Below are positions 1-8,198 of a DNA stretch of 37,686 nt, in pieces. The position numbers and the translations under genes are program-made. Numbering within the stretch: position 1 is the first letter of the stretch; each line of letters opens with the position of its first letter. The stretch comes from Chloroflexota bacterium (lineage in GTDB: Bacteria > Chloroflexota > Dehalococcoidia > UBA1151 > TMED-70): positions 111,226 through 148,911 of the forward strand of contig PBLU01000016.1 of the NCBI GenBank assembly GCA_002721875.1, given 5' to 3'. The notes under the pieces were generated by a model. It ran no database searches. It was not told the DNA's origin and saw nothing but the letters and a program-made list of their open reading frames with translations.

Positions 1-59
1 GTTTTATTTTCACTATCAGTCCAGTGACCTATTTTTATTCCTTCAATACTTGAGTTCAT
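1..59 (-). CDS. P1-family peptidase (DmpA/L-aminopeptidase-like), 5' end only
   Basis: Only the first 19 codons are in the window; the gene continues leftward past base 1. Reading leftward from the ATG at 59-57, the product begins MNSSIEGIKIGHWTDSENKT. The I-x-GIKIGHWTD stretch closely resembles the conserved N-terminus of P1 (S58-type) peptidases, a self-cleaving Ntn-hydrolase family that includes DmpA and is usually written as D-V-P-G-I-x-V-G-H-x-T-D. No clear ribosome-binding site is visible. The call rests on this short motif alone. The gene is divergent from ppnP, with about 160 bases of AT-rich sequence between them. Confidence 0.5.
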   Translation of the reverse strand, partial: MNSSIEGIKIGHWTDSENK

Positions 60-218
60 ATAATTAAGTAGATGTATTAAAAAATCATAATTACATATTA
101 TAAACAAAAATATAATATAGCTAATTTATAAAAAGGTGATTAGTTACGATACTCATAATTAATAATAAGACCATTGGTTGATGTAAAATTTTAATATATG
201 TTCTTGAAAAGGGAAAAT

Positions 219-536
219 ATGACTGAACTTAATAATGTGACAGTACAAAAAGAAGCTAATATATACTTTGAAGGCAAGGTTGTTAGTATGTCAATTTCAC
301 TGCCAAATGGTTTGAAAAAAACCTTAGGTGTTATGCAAAAAGGTGAATATGAATTTAATACAGAGCAAAAAGAAATAATGGAAATAATATCTGGAGAGCT
401 AGAAGTATTAATCTCTAATTCATCAGAATGGATAACTATGAAATCTGGCGACACATTTGAAGTACCAAAAAATAGCTCTTTCAAAATAAAAATAATTGAA
501 ATAACAAATTACGGCTGCGATTATATAGATGAATAA
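219..536 (+). CDS. ppnP: Pyrimidine/purine nucleoside phosphorylase PpnP
   Basis: A 105-residue single-domain cupin protein of the YaiE/DUF1255 family, which carries out phosphorolysis of several nucleosides to free base and ribose 1-phosphate in nucleotide salvage. Visible family signatures are N-x-YFEGKV near the N-terminus, LGVMQKGEYEFNT in the middle, ISGELEVL, and the C-terminal FEVPKNSSFKIK followed by Y-x-CDYI. Family members are usually about 94 residues. An upstream in-frame ATG at 198 would add seven residues, but the AGGG at 210-213 is well placed for the ATG at 219, so I use that start. It overlaps the following 28-codon ORF by 8 bases, which suggests co-transcription. Confidence 0.88.
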   Translation: MTELNNVTVQKEANIYFEGKVVSMSISLPNGLKKTLGVMQKGEYEFNTEQKEIMEIISGELEVLISNSSEWITMKSGDTFEVPKNSSFKIKIIEITNYGCDYIDE

Positions 537-615
537 ATCTATTGCCAAAGCTCTAATTATTTTAGTTACCTTATTTTTATTGGTTATTTTTGTTTCTTGG
601 TTCTTAACTAAGTAG
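529..615 (+). CDS. 28-residue single-span membrane miniprotein
   Basis: A short ORF starting inside the end of ppnP (ATG at 529-531, ppnP stop at 534-536) and ending at a TAG at 613-615. The product begins MNKSIAKAL and then has one hydrophobic run of about 18 residues rich in L, I, V and F, followed by SWFLTK. This is the profile of a bitopic membrane microprotein with a lysine at each end. No ribosome-binding site is seen other than translation of ppnP itself, so translational coupling is the likely route. I recognise no family. It could be a chance ORF, but a hydrophobic run this clean and flanked by lysines supports a real product. Confidence 0.4.
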   Translation: MNKSIAKALIILVTLFLLVIFVSWFLTK

Positions 616-720
616 GATTTAGTGTTTTTTTAGAAAATTTATAATACAAATTATTTCTAGAAAAAATATTGGCTATCTCACTTCAAATATAATTATTACT
701 GGTAAAATTATATTTATTAA

Positions 721-797
721 GGGCGATTAGCTCAGTTGGCTAGAGCACCTCGTTTACACCGAGGGGGTCGGGGGTTCGAGTCCCTCATCGCCCACCA
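721..797 (+). tRNA. tRNA-Val (anticodon TAC)
   Basis: A complete cloverleaf: acceptor arm GGGCGAT pairs with ATCGCCC, the D arm contains GCTCAGTTGGCTAGAGC, and the anticodon stem CCTCG/CGAGG encloses the loop TTTACAC with anticodon TAC. The T arm GGGGG-TTCGAGT-CCCTC follows, then discriminator A and an encoded CCA. It reads GUA and related valine codons. The 237-residue exported-protein gene begins only 12 bases after the CCA on the same strand. TAAAAT at 703-708 is a possible -10 box. Confidence 0.96.
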
Positions 798-809
798 GAA
801 AATAATAAA

Positions 810-1523
810 ATGAAAAGATTTTTTATAGTATCTGCAATTTTAACTTCTTTTTTTATTGTATCTACTGATGAAATTTATGCTCACCAGCCCTACGAAATAA
901 AAAACTCCACAGATCAGACAATTATAGAACTATCTGATGCTACAGTATCACATGCCTACTATGGAGAATTTTTATCTGATCAAGAAGAAATAATTTTTGA
1001 TCTGAAAGGTTTTTCAGCACCTATTTTACAATTCAGCATTCTTATACCAGATAAATCTCCAGAAAATATATTTTCTCCAACAGAACTACCAGAAGTAAAA
1101 CTTTTAACTGAATCTAAAGATGAAATGCAATTTTTACCTTATGAAAGAATTGGGTTTTATGAACCATATAGCAGAATGAATCTTATAAGGGTAATCACAT
1201 ATAGAGATACAAACTATAATGATAAAAGTGCACGAATTATAGTTAAGTCTAATAAAAATTGTAGATTTGTTTTTTCTGTAGGATATAAAGAAATTTTTAA
1301 TAGAAAATATTCATCAGGAGATACTGTTGAATTAGGTTCAAGTGGTATACAGACTTGGTACTCAAAGACTTCTTCCATTGAAGATAACCCTGACTTAGAA
1401 GAAAGTCTTGAAATAAAACAAGAAGAATCTAGCTTAAGAATAATCATCCTAATCATAAGCATAATTACTGTTTGTTTAGTTGTTTTATATTTATTTAGGA
1501 ATAAAATTTTAAACAAATCCTAA
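810..1523 (+). CDS. Exported, C-terminally membrane-anchored protein of unknown function
   Basis: A 237-residue protein with a classical signal peptide (MKRFF, then a hydrophobic core to about residue 19) and a probable cleavage site after I-Y-A at residue 24. The mature protein would start with His25 (HQPYEI). A largely beta-rich region of about 170 residues follows, then one transmembrane segment at about 210-228 and a short basic tail (NKILNKS). This puts the main domain outside the cytoplasmic membrane. The ATVSHAYYGEF segment near residue 45 recalls a set of uncharacterised A-H-x-P-Y exported proteins in Chloroflexota, but I cannot name a family. The gene begins 12 bases after tRNA-Val without a visible Shine-Dalgarno sequence. 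The amidohydrolase gene follows after 16 bases. Confidence 0.75.
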   Translation: MKRFFIVSAILTSFFIVSTDEIYAHQPYEIKNSTDQTIIELSDATVSHAYYGEFLSDQEEIIFDLKGFSAPILQFSILIPDKSPENIFSPTELPEVKLLTESKDEMQFLPYERIGFYEPYSRMNLIRVITYRDTNYNDKSARIIVKSNKNCRFVFSVGYKEIFNRKYSSGDTVELGSSGIQTWYSKTSSIEDNPDLEESLEIKQEESSLRIIILIISIITVCLVVLYLFRNKILNKS

Positions 1524-1539
1524 AATAAGGTTAAAAATT

Positions 1540-2544
1540 ATGACTTCAAAATTAATTGATTATAGAGATTACGATAAAGAATTTTGGTATGAAGAATTAG
1601 AAGAGTGGGTACCAAAAAGAATCTATGATTGTCATGCTCATATGCTTAATAATAGCCTAATAGACGATTCTAGTGAGCATAAAGATGTATTTCCTGATGC
1701 TGATTTTGAAGGTATAAGAGGTTGGCAAAAAACCGTTTTTCCAAATAGAGAAGTAAATAACTTAATTTTAGGAAGACCAGCTTTAGGAACAAGAATAAAT
1801 GAATATAATGATTGGCTATTTAATGAACTTAAAGATAATAAATTTACTAAATCTCATAGACTAACCACTCCTTCTGATTCTTTAGAAGATATTGAATACG
1901 ATATAAAAAATAAAGGATTTCAAGGATTAAAAGTTTACCGAATGTATTCAATTACTGGTGATATGGCAAATTGCACTATAGAAGAATATCTACCTCATGA
2001 ACAATTAGAATTAGCAAATGAGCTAGGACTTTGGGTTACATTACATTTGTCTAGAGAAGACGGAGGTGGTGATGAAAAAAATCTAAATGACTTAACAGAG
2101 TTTACTACAAAAAGATATCCTAATATTAAATGGATTCTTGCACATATAGCAAGATCATTTACCTACAGACCAATACAACAAGGTATAGACACATTAAGGA
2201 ATCTGCCAAATATTTGGTACGATTTATCTGCAGTTACAGATATAAGGCCATATATTACTCTATTTAATAATGAAGATCACAAAAGAATTTTCTACGGAAG
2301 TGATGCTGTAGAATCTGTATCTTTCCATGGAGCTTATACAGCATATGGTCATGCACACCAACAGGTTGAGACGGATAATCTTCCTTCTCTTACTTTTTCT
2401 CATACGAGAAATAGGCCAATACTTTGTATTTATGAACAATTAATTGCAATGAAACAGGCTTCAATAATTTGTGAATTAAGTAATGATCAACTTGAAGATA
2501 TTTTTTGGAGAAATGCTGTTAGAGACTTTAATGTAGATTGGTAA
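1540..2544 (+). CDS. Amidohydrolase-2 family metal-dependent hydrolase
   Basis: A 334-residue cytoplasmic TIM-barrel hydrolase of the amidohydrolase-2 (PF04909-like) family. The first strand carries the metal-binding H-x-H as YDCHAHM (His32, His34). GLKVY places Lys131 on a later strand, WVTLHLS gives His169, WILAHIARS gives His202, and FYGSDAVE gives Asp255. These are the ligand and catalytic positions expected for a mononuclear or binuclear zinc or manganese site. Family members hydrolyse C-N bonds or decarboxylate aromatic acids, and the substrate here cannot be told from sequence. AAGG about nine bases upstream fits the ATG at 1540. It probably forms an operon with the exported protein upstream, and ends 2 bases before the convergent glmS stop. 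Confidence 0.85.
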   Translation: MTSKLIDYRDYDKEFWYEELEEWVPKRIYDCHAHMLNNSLIDDSSEHKDVFPDADFEGIRGWQKTVFPNREVNNLILGRPALGTRINEYNDWLFNELKDNKFTKSHRLTTPSDSLEDIEYDIKNKGFQGLKVYRMYSITGDMANCTIEEYLPHEQLELANELGLWVTLHLSREDGGGDEKNLNDLTEFTTKRYPNIKWILAHIARSFTYRPIQQGIDTLRNLPNIWYDLSAVTDIRPYITLFNNEDHKRIFYGSDAVESVSFHGAYTAYGHAHQQVETDNLPSLTFSHTRNRPILCIYEQLIAMKQASIICELSNDQLEDIFWRNAVRDFNVDW

Positions 2545-2546
2545 AT

Positions 2547-4403
2547 CTATTCAACAGTTACTGTTTTGGCCAGATTTTGGGGTCTATCTGGATCTAATCC
2601 TAGATTCAAAGCTGACATAAATGCCAATTTCTGCAAAGGAATAACAGATAAAATTGGAAATATATATTTATTGTTGTTCTCTATAACAAAATTATAATTT
2701 GATAACTCTTGTATTTCACTATTTTCAACAAAACTGATTGTAATAATATTTGCGTTTCTAGAAGCAATCTCTCTAAGAGAACTTATAGATTTCTTAATAT
2801 TTTCATCAGGGCCTATTAAAGAAATAATTGTTGATTTTTTATCTAATAAAGCATTGGGGCCATGTTTCAACTCTCCTTCTATAAATGAGTTAGAGTTTAT
2901 TTTAGAAATTTCTTGAATTTTCAATGAACCTTCATTTACTATTGGAAAAGATAAATTTTTTCCAATAAAAAAAACCTTTTCACTATCTGAAATAAATTTA
3001 GAGACTTTGAGATAATCATAATCGCAACAATCAAGAACTTTTTGGATGTTACTATCTATCTTCATAAAATCTTCTTTAAGTTTAGTGACAAGGTTATTAT
3101 TTTTATCTAACAAGCTTGCAAGATAAATACAAATAGAGTTACACATTAATAAAGTAGAAGAAAAAGTTTTTGTCGCAGCAACTGAAATTTCTTTACCAGT
3201 TTCTAAAAGTAAATATGAATCAGAATTAATAGCAGCTTTACTATTTGATTCCTCAACAATTGAAACTACATATGCTCCTTGATGTTTAGCATTTCTTATG
3301 GCTTCAATAGTATCTGCTGTTTCTCCTGATTGGGTAATGGCAAAAACAGTAGTTTGTTCTGGAGAAATTATTTTTTTATTTTTTAGCTCCGATGAAAATT
3401 CAACCTTTGTATCAATTTCAAGCAAATCTTCAAAAAGTAACGACCCATATTGAGCAGCGTTATAAGAAGAACCCATACCCGTAAAAATTATTTTTCTTGA
3501 TGATAATAATCTATGGCGGTTTATTTCAGGGAAGGCTTCTTGTGGTTTATCTAGGATTCTTTTTGTGATTAATTTTTTCAAGGTAATATCTTGCTCTGAT
3601 ATCTCTTTTTCAATTATAAAATTTGTTTGTAAATCTTTAATTTCATGATTATTATCTTTCTTATCCTTAATTAGATTTATATTTTTAGGAGAGGTAGCTA
3701 AATTATTTTGATCTATTATTTTTAGAGTATTATTTGAAATAATTACAAGATCATCTTTACTAGTAAAGCTTACTGAATCACAAAAATTTTCTAGAGCATA
3801 AGAGTCACTACTTAGAAAGCGATAATTATCTTTTTCACCAACAACTAATCCACCTGCCAAATTTGTAGTAAAGCCAAAAATAGTTTTTGGGATTTCTTTA
3901 CTCATAAGCGCAACTGTATTATTTCCTTCAAGCATATTAGCAACAGAAAAAATCGCCGATTGTAAATTGCCCTTGCTACACAACATTAAATCAACCAAAT
4001 GAGCAATTAATTCAGAATCAGTCTGACTATTTATTTCAACCCCTTTTCTTACTAAGAATTTACTAAGAAAGTCATAATTTTCTACTATTCCATTATGAAC
4101 TATGGAAATATTTTTACTGTAAGAAAAATGTGGATGTGTATTAATATTGTTAATTGGACCATGGGTAGCCCATCGTGTGTGCCCAATTCCGGCATTTGAG
4201 CTTATTTTTGATTTTTCTAAAGATTTATTAAGAACATCCACTGGATAATTTGAGTTAGATGATTTTAATATCTCAAAATTACCACTATCTATCTCAAGAC
4301 ATAAACCTGCAGAGTCATAACCCCTATATTCTAGTCGTTTCAATCCCTTAATAATGAGACTTGAAACATCTTTTTCACCTACACAACCAAAAATACCACA
4401 CAT
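2547..4403 (-). CDS. glmS: Glutamine--fructose-6-phosphate aminotransferase (isomerizing)
   Basis: Full-length 618-residue GlmS, the first committed step of UDP-N-acetylglucosamine synthesis: fructose 6-phosphate plus glutamine gives glucosamine 6-phosphate. It starts MCGIFGCVG, so Cys2 becomes the N-terminal glutaminase nucleophile after Met removal. RLEYRGYDSAGL and GHTRWATHG are class II amidotransferase motifs. Two SIS isomerase domains occupy roughly residues 290-618 (GMGSSYNAAQYG, ITQSGETADT), and the C-terminus AKTVTVE is the conserved tail. The ATG follows GAGGGA at a good distance. The gene sits 48 bases downstream of the alpha/beta hydrolase and has a TATAAT of its own in that gap, so it may be separately transcribed. 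E. coli GlmS is 609 residues, so nothing is missing. Confidence 0.98.
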   Translation of the reverse strand: MCGIFGCVGEKDVSSLIIKGLKRLEYRGYDSAGLCLEIDSGNFEILKSSNSNYPVDVLNKSLEKSKISSNAGIGHTRWATHGPINNINTHPHFSYSKNISIVHNGIVENYDFLSKFLVRKGVEINSQTDSELIAHLVDLMLCSKGNLQSAIFSVANMLEGNNTVALMSKEIPKTIFGFTTNLAGGLVVGEKDNYRFLSSDSYALENFCDSVSFTSKDDLVIISNNTLKIIDQNNLATSPKNINLIKDKKDNNHEIKDLQTNFIIEKEISEQDITLKKLITKRILDKPQEAFPEINRHRLLSSRKIIFTGMGSSYNAAQYGSLLFEDLLEIDTKVEFSSELKNKKIISPEQTTVFAITQSGETADTIEAIRNAKHQGAYVVSIVEESNSKAAINSDSYLLLETGKEISVAATKTFSSTLLMCNSICIYLASLLDKNNNLVTKLKEDFMKIDSNIQKVLDCCDYDYLKVSKFISDSEKVFFIGKNLSFPIVNEGSLKIQEISKINSNSFIEGELKHGPNALLDKKSTIISLIGPDENIKKSISSLREIASRNANIITISFVENSEIQELSNYNFVIENNNKYIFPILSVIPLQKLAFMSALNLGLDPDRPQNLAKTVTVE

Positions 4404-4430
4404 ATTTCCCTCAAATTATTTACTCTACTT

Positions 4431-4436
4431 ATTATA
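4431..4436 (-). promoter_or_regulatory. Candidate -10 box for glmS
   Basis: Leftward reading gives a perfect TATAAT about 28 bases before the glmS ATG, followed by GAGGGA as ribosome-binding site. No convincing -35 is present at 16-18 bases (only AACAAA/CAACAA), so this is a weak call resting on the -10 alone. Confidence 0.35.
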
Positions 4437-4450
4437 TTTTAATCTAGATA

Positions 4451-6412
4451 TTATTTGTTGAAATAATCCCATCTTTCTTCAGATCTACTAAGAATATTCT
4501 CCAGATCAAAATCTAATAAAAATCTTTGTTTTATTAATTTTTTAGAATAATTAGATATTTTTTCTAAATAATCCTCCTTAGAAGAATATCTTTCAGAAAT
4601 TGATAATCTTGAATCATCATCTATTTTTTCTTTTGGTAAAGGCACAGTAGCTCCTCGAGGGCCACCAGTTAACCCAATTATTTGGTAAGGAGCTCCTACA
4701 TCAGGATGTCTGAGATTCCATGGAGTAGAAGTTGCTAATGGCACCTGTACATCTGGGTGCCTTATTCCTGCAATTTCATTCCCATCTTCATCTACATCTG
4801 AAACAATTGATGAGTATTTTTCACCATGAGTCGGTGGAATTGTTTCAATAATATCCTCATTCGAACCAAAATTCATTTTTCTAGGAAAAGAAAAATGTTC
4901 AGGAAAATTAATAGGAATTTTAGAATATTTTTCTCTAAGAGAATTAGGGTCAACAGCAGTTCCGTCACTAACTTTTGGATGAGAGCTATCAGGAGGTTCT
5001 ACTCCTTCAGAAGCCCATTTATCTAAATTAATTAGAAGGGCTCTCATTAAGGGAGTATAATCTATGGAATTTAAGTAATTTTGACCTCTCATGCCATCAG
5101 CTTCTTGAGTATCCGTAGGAGGCCATACACCTGGTCCATGCATACAAGAAGAAAGATGATAAACTCTTGAGTTTTCATTAGATTCTAAATCCTTTTTACC
5201 ATCTGCAGAAGTGTGAATTAATGAAGCATCTCCCCTCCAATATTCTGCACCTGTATTAACAAAAAAAACTTTTGATTTCGATTTTCTTTCTTTAAATTTT
5301 TCCATAAGGCCATCATGAGATGATCCTTCTATATCATCAGTAATAATTGATGCAGAAGGATAGAGTTGAGATATTACAGAGGGCAAATCTTTAGAAGCTT
5401 GACCAAATCTTTGGTTAAATTCTCCTCTCATTCCACCTGCAACATGTGGCATAATTCCATCAAATACTTCTCTACCTAAATTATCATAATTAAAATCTAG
5501 ATAAATGAATTGCCTCAAGAATCTACCACTTTGAGAAACTCCAAAAGCAAAAGCCTGCTCAATATCTCCATTAGTGGGATTATCAGAATTATCTGAATAC
5601 TTAAGATAAGCTACAAGATCCCTAGTTGCAGCTAAACCTAATCCTGTAGGCTTTGCTCCATAAGCATTATATGAAACTTGGTACATGATTCCTGCTTTAA
5701 ATTTATCCGACATATATATGAAATTTGGGTTATCTATAATCTCATTTCCATCATTCCAAGCAAATCTCCATTTATCTCGAGGAATAACTATCGGATCATC
5801 ATCTGGATATTTCTTAAAACTTAAAATAGCTTCTTTTTCATTGGTATCTACTGCTGGATATGGGGTATGCATTCTGTCACTTAACATAATTTGGTCTACA
5901 TCTTTCATAGGTTGAAATTGGGAATAAATTTTTCCTCTAATTGGCTCCCCATCTTTTGCAATTTCACTAGAGAAAAGTCTTAACTTTCCATTAATAGGAG
6001 GAGCATCGTGAGACCAACCGCACCAAACTAATGTATAACCTTCTAGCATCAAGAATTCATTCCCAATATCATCTTCTGGAGCTACTCCTGCAACCATAAC
6101 CCCTCTAGAGGCTGAGTTAAATTGAGATAGCATAACTTTGTTACCTCTATTATTTACGTCATAAATAATTTTTTTATTAGATTTACTTGAATCTAAAGGA
6201 AGCATAATATGGATATCTGAAGAAAATTCCACTAATCCTTGATTATTAGTTGAAATATTTTCTATATCAGTAATTTTTTTATTATATTCATCGTTGGGAT
6301 CAAGTATAAATTTTGCTATTCCCTTAATTTCTCTATATTGACCTATATTTCCAAAGGTTTTACCATTTTCTAATAGATTATCTTCACGTATTTCTATTGA
6401 TTTTATTGACAT
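4451..6412 (-). CDS. Large alpha/beta-hydrolase-domain protein
   Basis: A 653-residue protein whose centre carries the nucleophile elbow [13 protein letters not shown], with the candidate catalytic serine at residue 295 (G-x-S-Q-S-G-R). It resembles the large alpha/beta hydrolase family (Abhydrolase_10-like) of roughly 600-700 residues found in environmental bacteria. [15 protein letters not shown] precedes the elbow, and HMHGPG-like ([13 protein letters not shown]) and [14 protein letters not shown] segments follow. There is no signal peptide, so it is probably cytoplasmic. The substrate is unknown; an esterase or lactonase is possible. A GTG four codons upstream (6424) is in frame, but GGAGGG lies just before the ATG at 6412, so I choose the ATG. 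The start is 12 bases after the tRNA-Arg CCA, on the same strand. Confidence 0.8.
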   Translation of the reverse strand: MSIKSIEIREDNLLENGKTFGNIGQYREIKGIAKFILDPNDEYNKKITDIENISTNNQGLVEFSSDIHIMLPLDSSKSNKKIIYDVNNRGNKVMLSQFNSASRGVMVAGVAPEDDIGNEFLMLEGYTLVWCGWSHDAPPINGKLRLFSSEIAKDGEPIRGKIYSQFQPMKDVDQIMLSDRMHTPYPAVDTNEKEAILSFKKYPDDDPIVIPRDKWRFAWNDGNEIIDNPNFIYMSDKFKAGIMYQVSYNAYGAKPTGLGLAATRDLVAYLKYSDNSDNPTNGDIEQAFAFGVSQSGRFLRQFIYLDFNYDNLGREVFDGIMPHVAGGMRGEFNQRFGQASKDLPSVISQLYPSASIITDDIEGSSHDGLMEKFKERKSKSKVFFVNTGAEYWRGDASLIHTSADGKKDLESNENSRVYHLSSCMHGPGVWPPTDTQEADGMRGQNYLNSIDYTPLMRALLINLDKWASEGVEPPDSSHPKVSDGTAVDPNSLREKYSKIPINFPEHFSFPRKMNFGSNEDIIETIPPTHGEKYSSIVSDVDEDGNEIAGIRHPDVQVPLATSTPWNLRHPDVGAPYQIIGLTGGPRGATVPLPKEKIDDDSRLSISERYSSKEDYLEKISNYSKKLIKQRFLLDFDLENILSRSEERWDYFNK

Positions 6413-6424
6413 TATTCCCTCCAC

Positions 6425-6501
6425 TGGCGCGCCTGGCGAGACTCGAACTCACGACTTCAGCCATCGCAGGGCTGCACTCTATCCATCTGAGTTACAGGCG
6501 C
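6425..6501 (-). tRNA. tRNA-Arg (anticodon GCG)
   Basis: Reading leftward: acceptor GCGCCTG pairs with CAGGCGC, the D arm is ACTCAGATGGATAGAGT, and the anticodon stem CAGCC/GGCTG encloses the loop CTGCGAT, so the anticodon is GCG. The T arm is GTGAG-TTCGAGT-CTCGC, then discriminator G and an encoded CCA. The stems are perfect, so this is a working tRNA. GCG reads CGC and, by G-U wobble, CGU; most bacteria use an ACG anticodon deaminated to ICG here. Confidence 0.95.
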
Positions 6502-6539
6502 AAATAGTTGTTTTAATAAGATTGTACAGAAAAATTAAC

Positions 6540-7517
6540 TCACCAAGAAATTTCTTCAGAATTAACACAATAGGTAGGTAATTTTGAATTTAATCCTTCA
6601 ATTATGTTATCAACCGTCATTTTTGACATTTTTCTTCTGGTTTCAACAGTTGCTGAGGCTATGTGAGGTAATATTGTAAGATTACTTAAATGAAGAATTG
6701 GATGATCCATATTAATTGGCTCAGGATCTGTTACATCAAGTGCAGCATATGCAATCTCATTTTTTGATAATGATTGATATAAATCATCTAAATTTACTAT
6801 TGGACCTCGGGCAGTATTGATAAGGGTAGAGTTTTTTTTCATATATGATAATTCTTTTTTTGATATCAAATTATTTGTTTCTGGAGTTAGAGGGCAATGT
6901 ATAGATACAACGTCAGATTTTTCTAATAGTTCTTTCATAGTATCGATTTTTTCAGCACCATAAGTTTCTTTAGGGTTTGATCTATTGAAGTAAAGAACTT
7001 TCATATTATTTTCAGAAGCTATTTTAGCTAAGTATGACCCAATTCTTCCAAATCCAATGATTCCAAGTACTGAAGAAGATAAATCGAAACCTAATAAATC
7101 AAGGGGTTCAAAATACTTCCATTTGCCATCTCTTACAAATCTGTCACATTCTGCAATTCTTCTAGCAGCAGATTGCATAAGAGTAAATGCGAAAGAAGCT
7201 GTAGTTTCTGTCAACACACCAGGAGTGTTTGCAACTGCTATATTTCTTTTGCTAGCTGCATCTACATCGACATTATCATAACCAACTCCAAATTGACCTA
7301 TTATTTTTAGTGAACCCCCTGCAGCATCCATTATTTCTCCATTAATATCATCATTAATGTGAACAAATATCGCAGTTGCACCTTTCACTTTATTTTTCAA
7401 TTCTTCTTGAGTAGGAAGATAATCTTGTTCAATAATAGTTAATTCAGCAACTTCTCTCAATCTATTCATTTCTGAATCAAATTGTTTCCTAGTAACAACA
7501 ACTTTTGGTTTACTCAT
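6540..7517 (-). CDS. D-2-hydroxyacid dehydrogenase (glyoxylate/hydroxypyruvate reductase-like)
   Basis: A 325-residue NAD(P)-dependent D-isomer-specific 2-hydroxyacid dehydrogenase. The Rossmann motif is GIIGFGRIG (155-160). The catalytic triad is visible as Arg237 in INTARGPIV, Glu266 in DVTDPEP and His285 in LPHIAS. HCPLTPETNNL is the usual family segment. Arg179 after the second Rossmann strand (YFNRS) replaces the acidic residue of NAD-specific members, so I infer NADPH preference, as in glyoxylate/hydroxypyruvate reductases. It lacks the C-terminal ACT domain of long SerA forms. AGGGA precedes the ATG, which lies 22 bases after the tRNA-Met CCA on the same strand. The exact substrate (glyoxylate, hydroxypyruvate or another 2-oxoacid) is not determined by these residues. 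Confidence 0.88.
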   Translation of the reverse strand: MSKPKVVVTRKQFDSEMNRLREVAELTIIEQDYLPTQEELKNKVKGATAIFVHINDDINGEIMDAAGGSLKIIGQFGVGYDNVDVDAASKRNIAVANTPGVLTETTASFAFTLMQSAARRIAECDRFVRDGKWKYFEPLDLLGFDLSSSVLGIIGFGRIGSYLAKIASENNMKVLYFNRSNPKETYGAEKIDTMKELLEKSDVVSIHCPLTPETNNLISKKELSYMKKNSTLINTARGPIVNLDDLYQSLSKNEIAYAALDVTDPEPINMDHPILHLSNLTILPHIASATVETRRKMSKMTVDNIIEGLNSKLPTYCVNSEEISW

Positions 7518-7539
7518 AATATATTCCCTTTTATTATTT

Positions 7540-7615
7540 TGGTGGCTACGGGTGGAATTGAACCACCGGCCTAACGCTTATGAAGCGCTCGCTCTAACCC
7601 CTGAGCTACGTAGCC
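7540..7615 (-). tRNA. tRNA-Met, elongator type (anticodon CAT)
   Basis: Leftward cloverleaf: acceptor GGCTACG/CGTAGCC, D arm GCTCAGGGGTTAGAGC, anticodon stem AGCGC/GCGTT around loop TTCATAA (CAT), T arm GGTGG-TTCAATT-CCACC, discriminator A and encoded CCA. The fully paired first base pair excludes initiator fMet. The GGCTACGTAGCTCAG opening matches the usual elongator Met tRNA better than the tRNA-Ile that carries a lysidine-modified CAT. Confidence 0.93.
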
Positions 7616-7620
7616 AATTG

Positions 7621-7655
7621 TTACCGAAAAATACTTAGCATTTCATAATCGGTAA
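7621..7655. repeat. Short inverted repeat upstream of tRNA-Met
   Basis: TTACCGA at 7621-7627 and TCGGTAA at 7649-7655 form 7-bp arms with a 21-base spacer, just upstream of tRNA-Met. Leftward, TTTACC then 17 bases then TATTTT overlaps it and could be the tRNA promoter, which would make the repeat an operator-like or supercoiling-sensitive site. It could also be chance. Confidence 0.25.
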
Positions 7656-7715
7656 ACCGTGAAACTTAAATTTTATCATAATGAAAAGTTCAAAAAACTT
7701 CGAAAAAACTAGTAT

Positions 7716-8198
7716 CTAATCCCTAATATAAGTTCCTGACTTTCCTCCAGTTTTTTTCTCTAATTGAATTTTATTGATTATTATAGACTTATCCAAAGAT
7801 TTACACATATCATATATTGTCAAACTCGCTACTGAAACAGCAACCAAGGCTTCCATCTCAACTCCAGTTTTCCAATCAGATGATACATAAGAAATAATTG
7901 AAATTTTATTATTAGCATCATCAAATTCAAATGATAAATCAACTTTATTAATTGGAATTTGATGACACAGTGGAATTAGATCATGAGTTTTTTTACTTGC
8001 TGTTATTCCAGCAAGTTGAGCTATATTAATTACATTTCCTTTTGTCATCTGATTATCTTTTATCATAAGGTAGGTTTCATTATTCAAAATTACTTCAGAA
8101 GAGGCAATAGCTTCTCTTTTAGATATTTTTTTTGAAGATATATCAACCATATTTGCAGACCCATCATTATCTATGTGTGAGAAGTTTTTATGTTCCAT
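7716..8198 (-). CDS. moaC: Cyclic pyranopterin monophosphate synthase
   Basis: A 160-residue MoaC, which acts after MoaA to convert the cyclohydrolase-type intermediate derived from GTP into cyclic pyranopterin monophosphate, the first stable molybdopterin precursor. Characteristic segments are the N-terminal FSHIDNDGSANMVDIS, DLIPLCHQIPI, GVEMEALVAVSVASLTIYDM and the C-terminal KTGGKSGTY. Length is normal for the family. Its ATG overlaps the rnhA stop as TAATG, so the two are translationally coupled. It ends the rdgB-moaA-rnhA-moaC run. Confidence 0.97.
   Translation of the reverse strand: MEHKNFSHIDNDGSANMVDISSKKISKREAIASSEVILNNETYLMIKDNQMTKGNVINIAQLAGITASKKTHDLIPLCHQIPINKVDLSFEFDDANNKISIISYVSSDWKTGVEMEALVAVSVASLTIYDMCKSLDKSIIINKIQLEKKTGGKSGTYIRD

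Noticed and set aside
191..484. 97-codon frame antisense to ppnP
   Set aside because: Fully inside a recognised gene on the other strand and without domain or ribosome-binding site.
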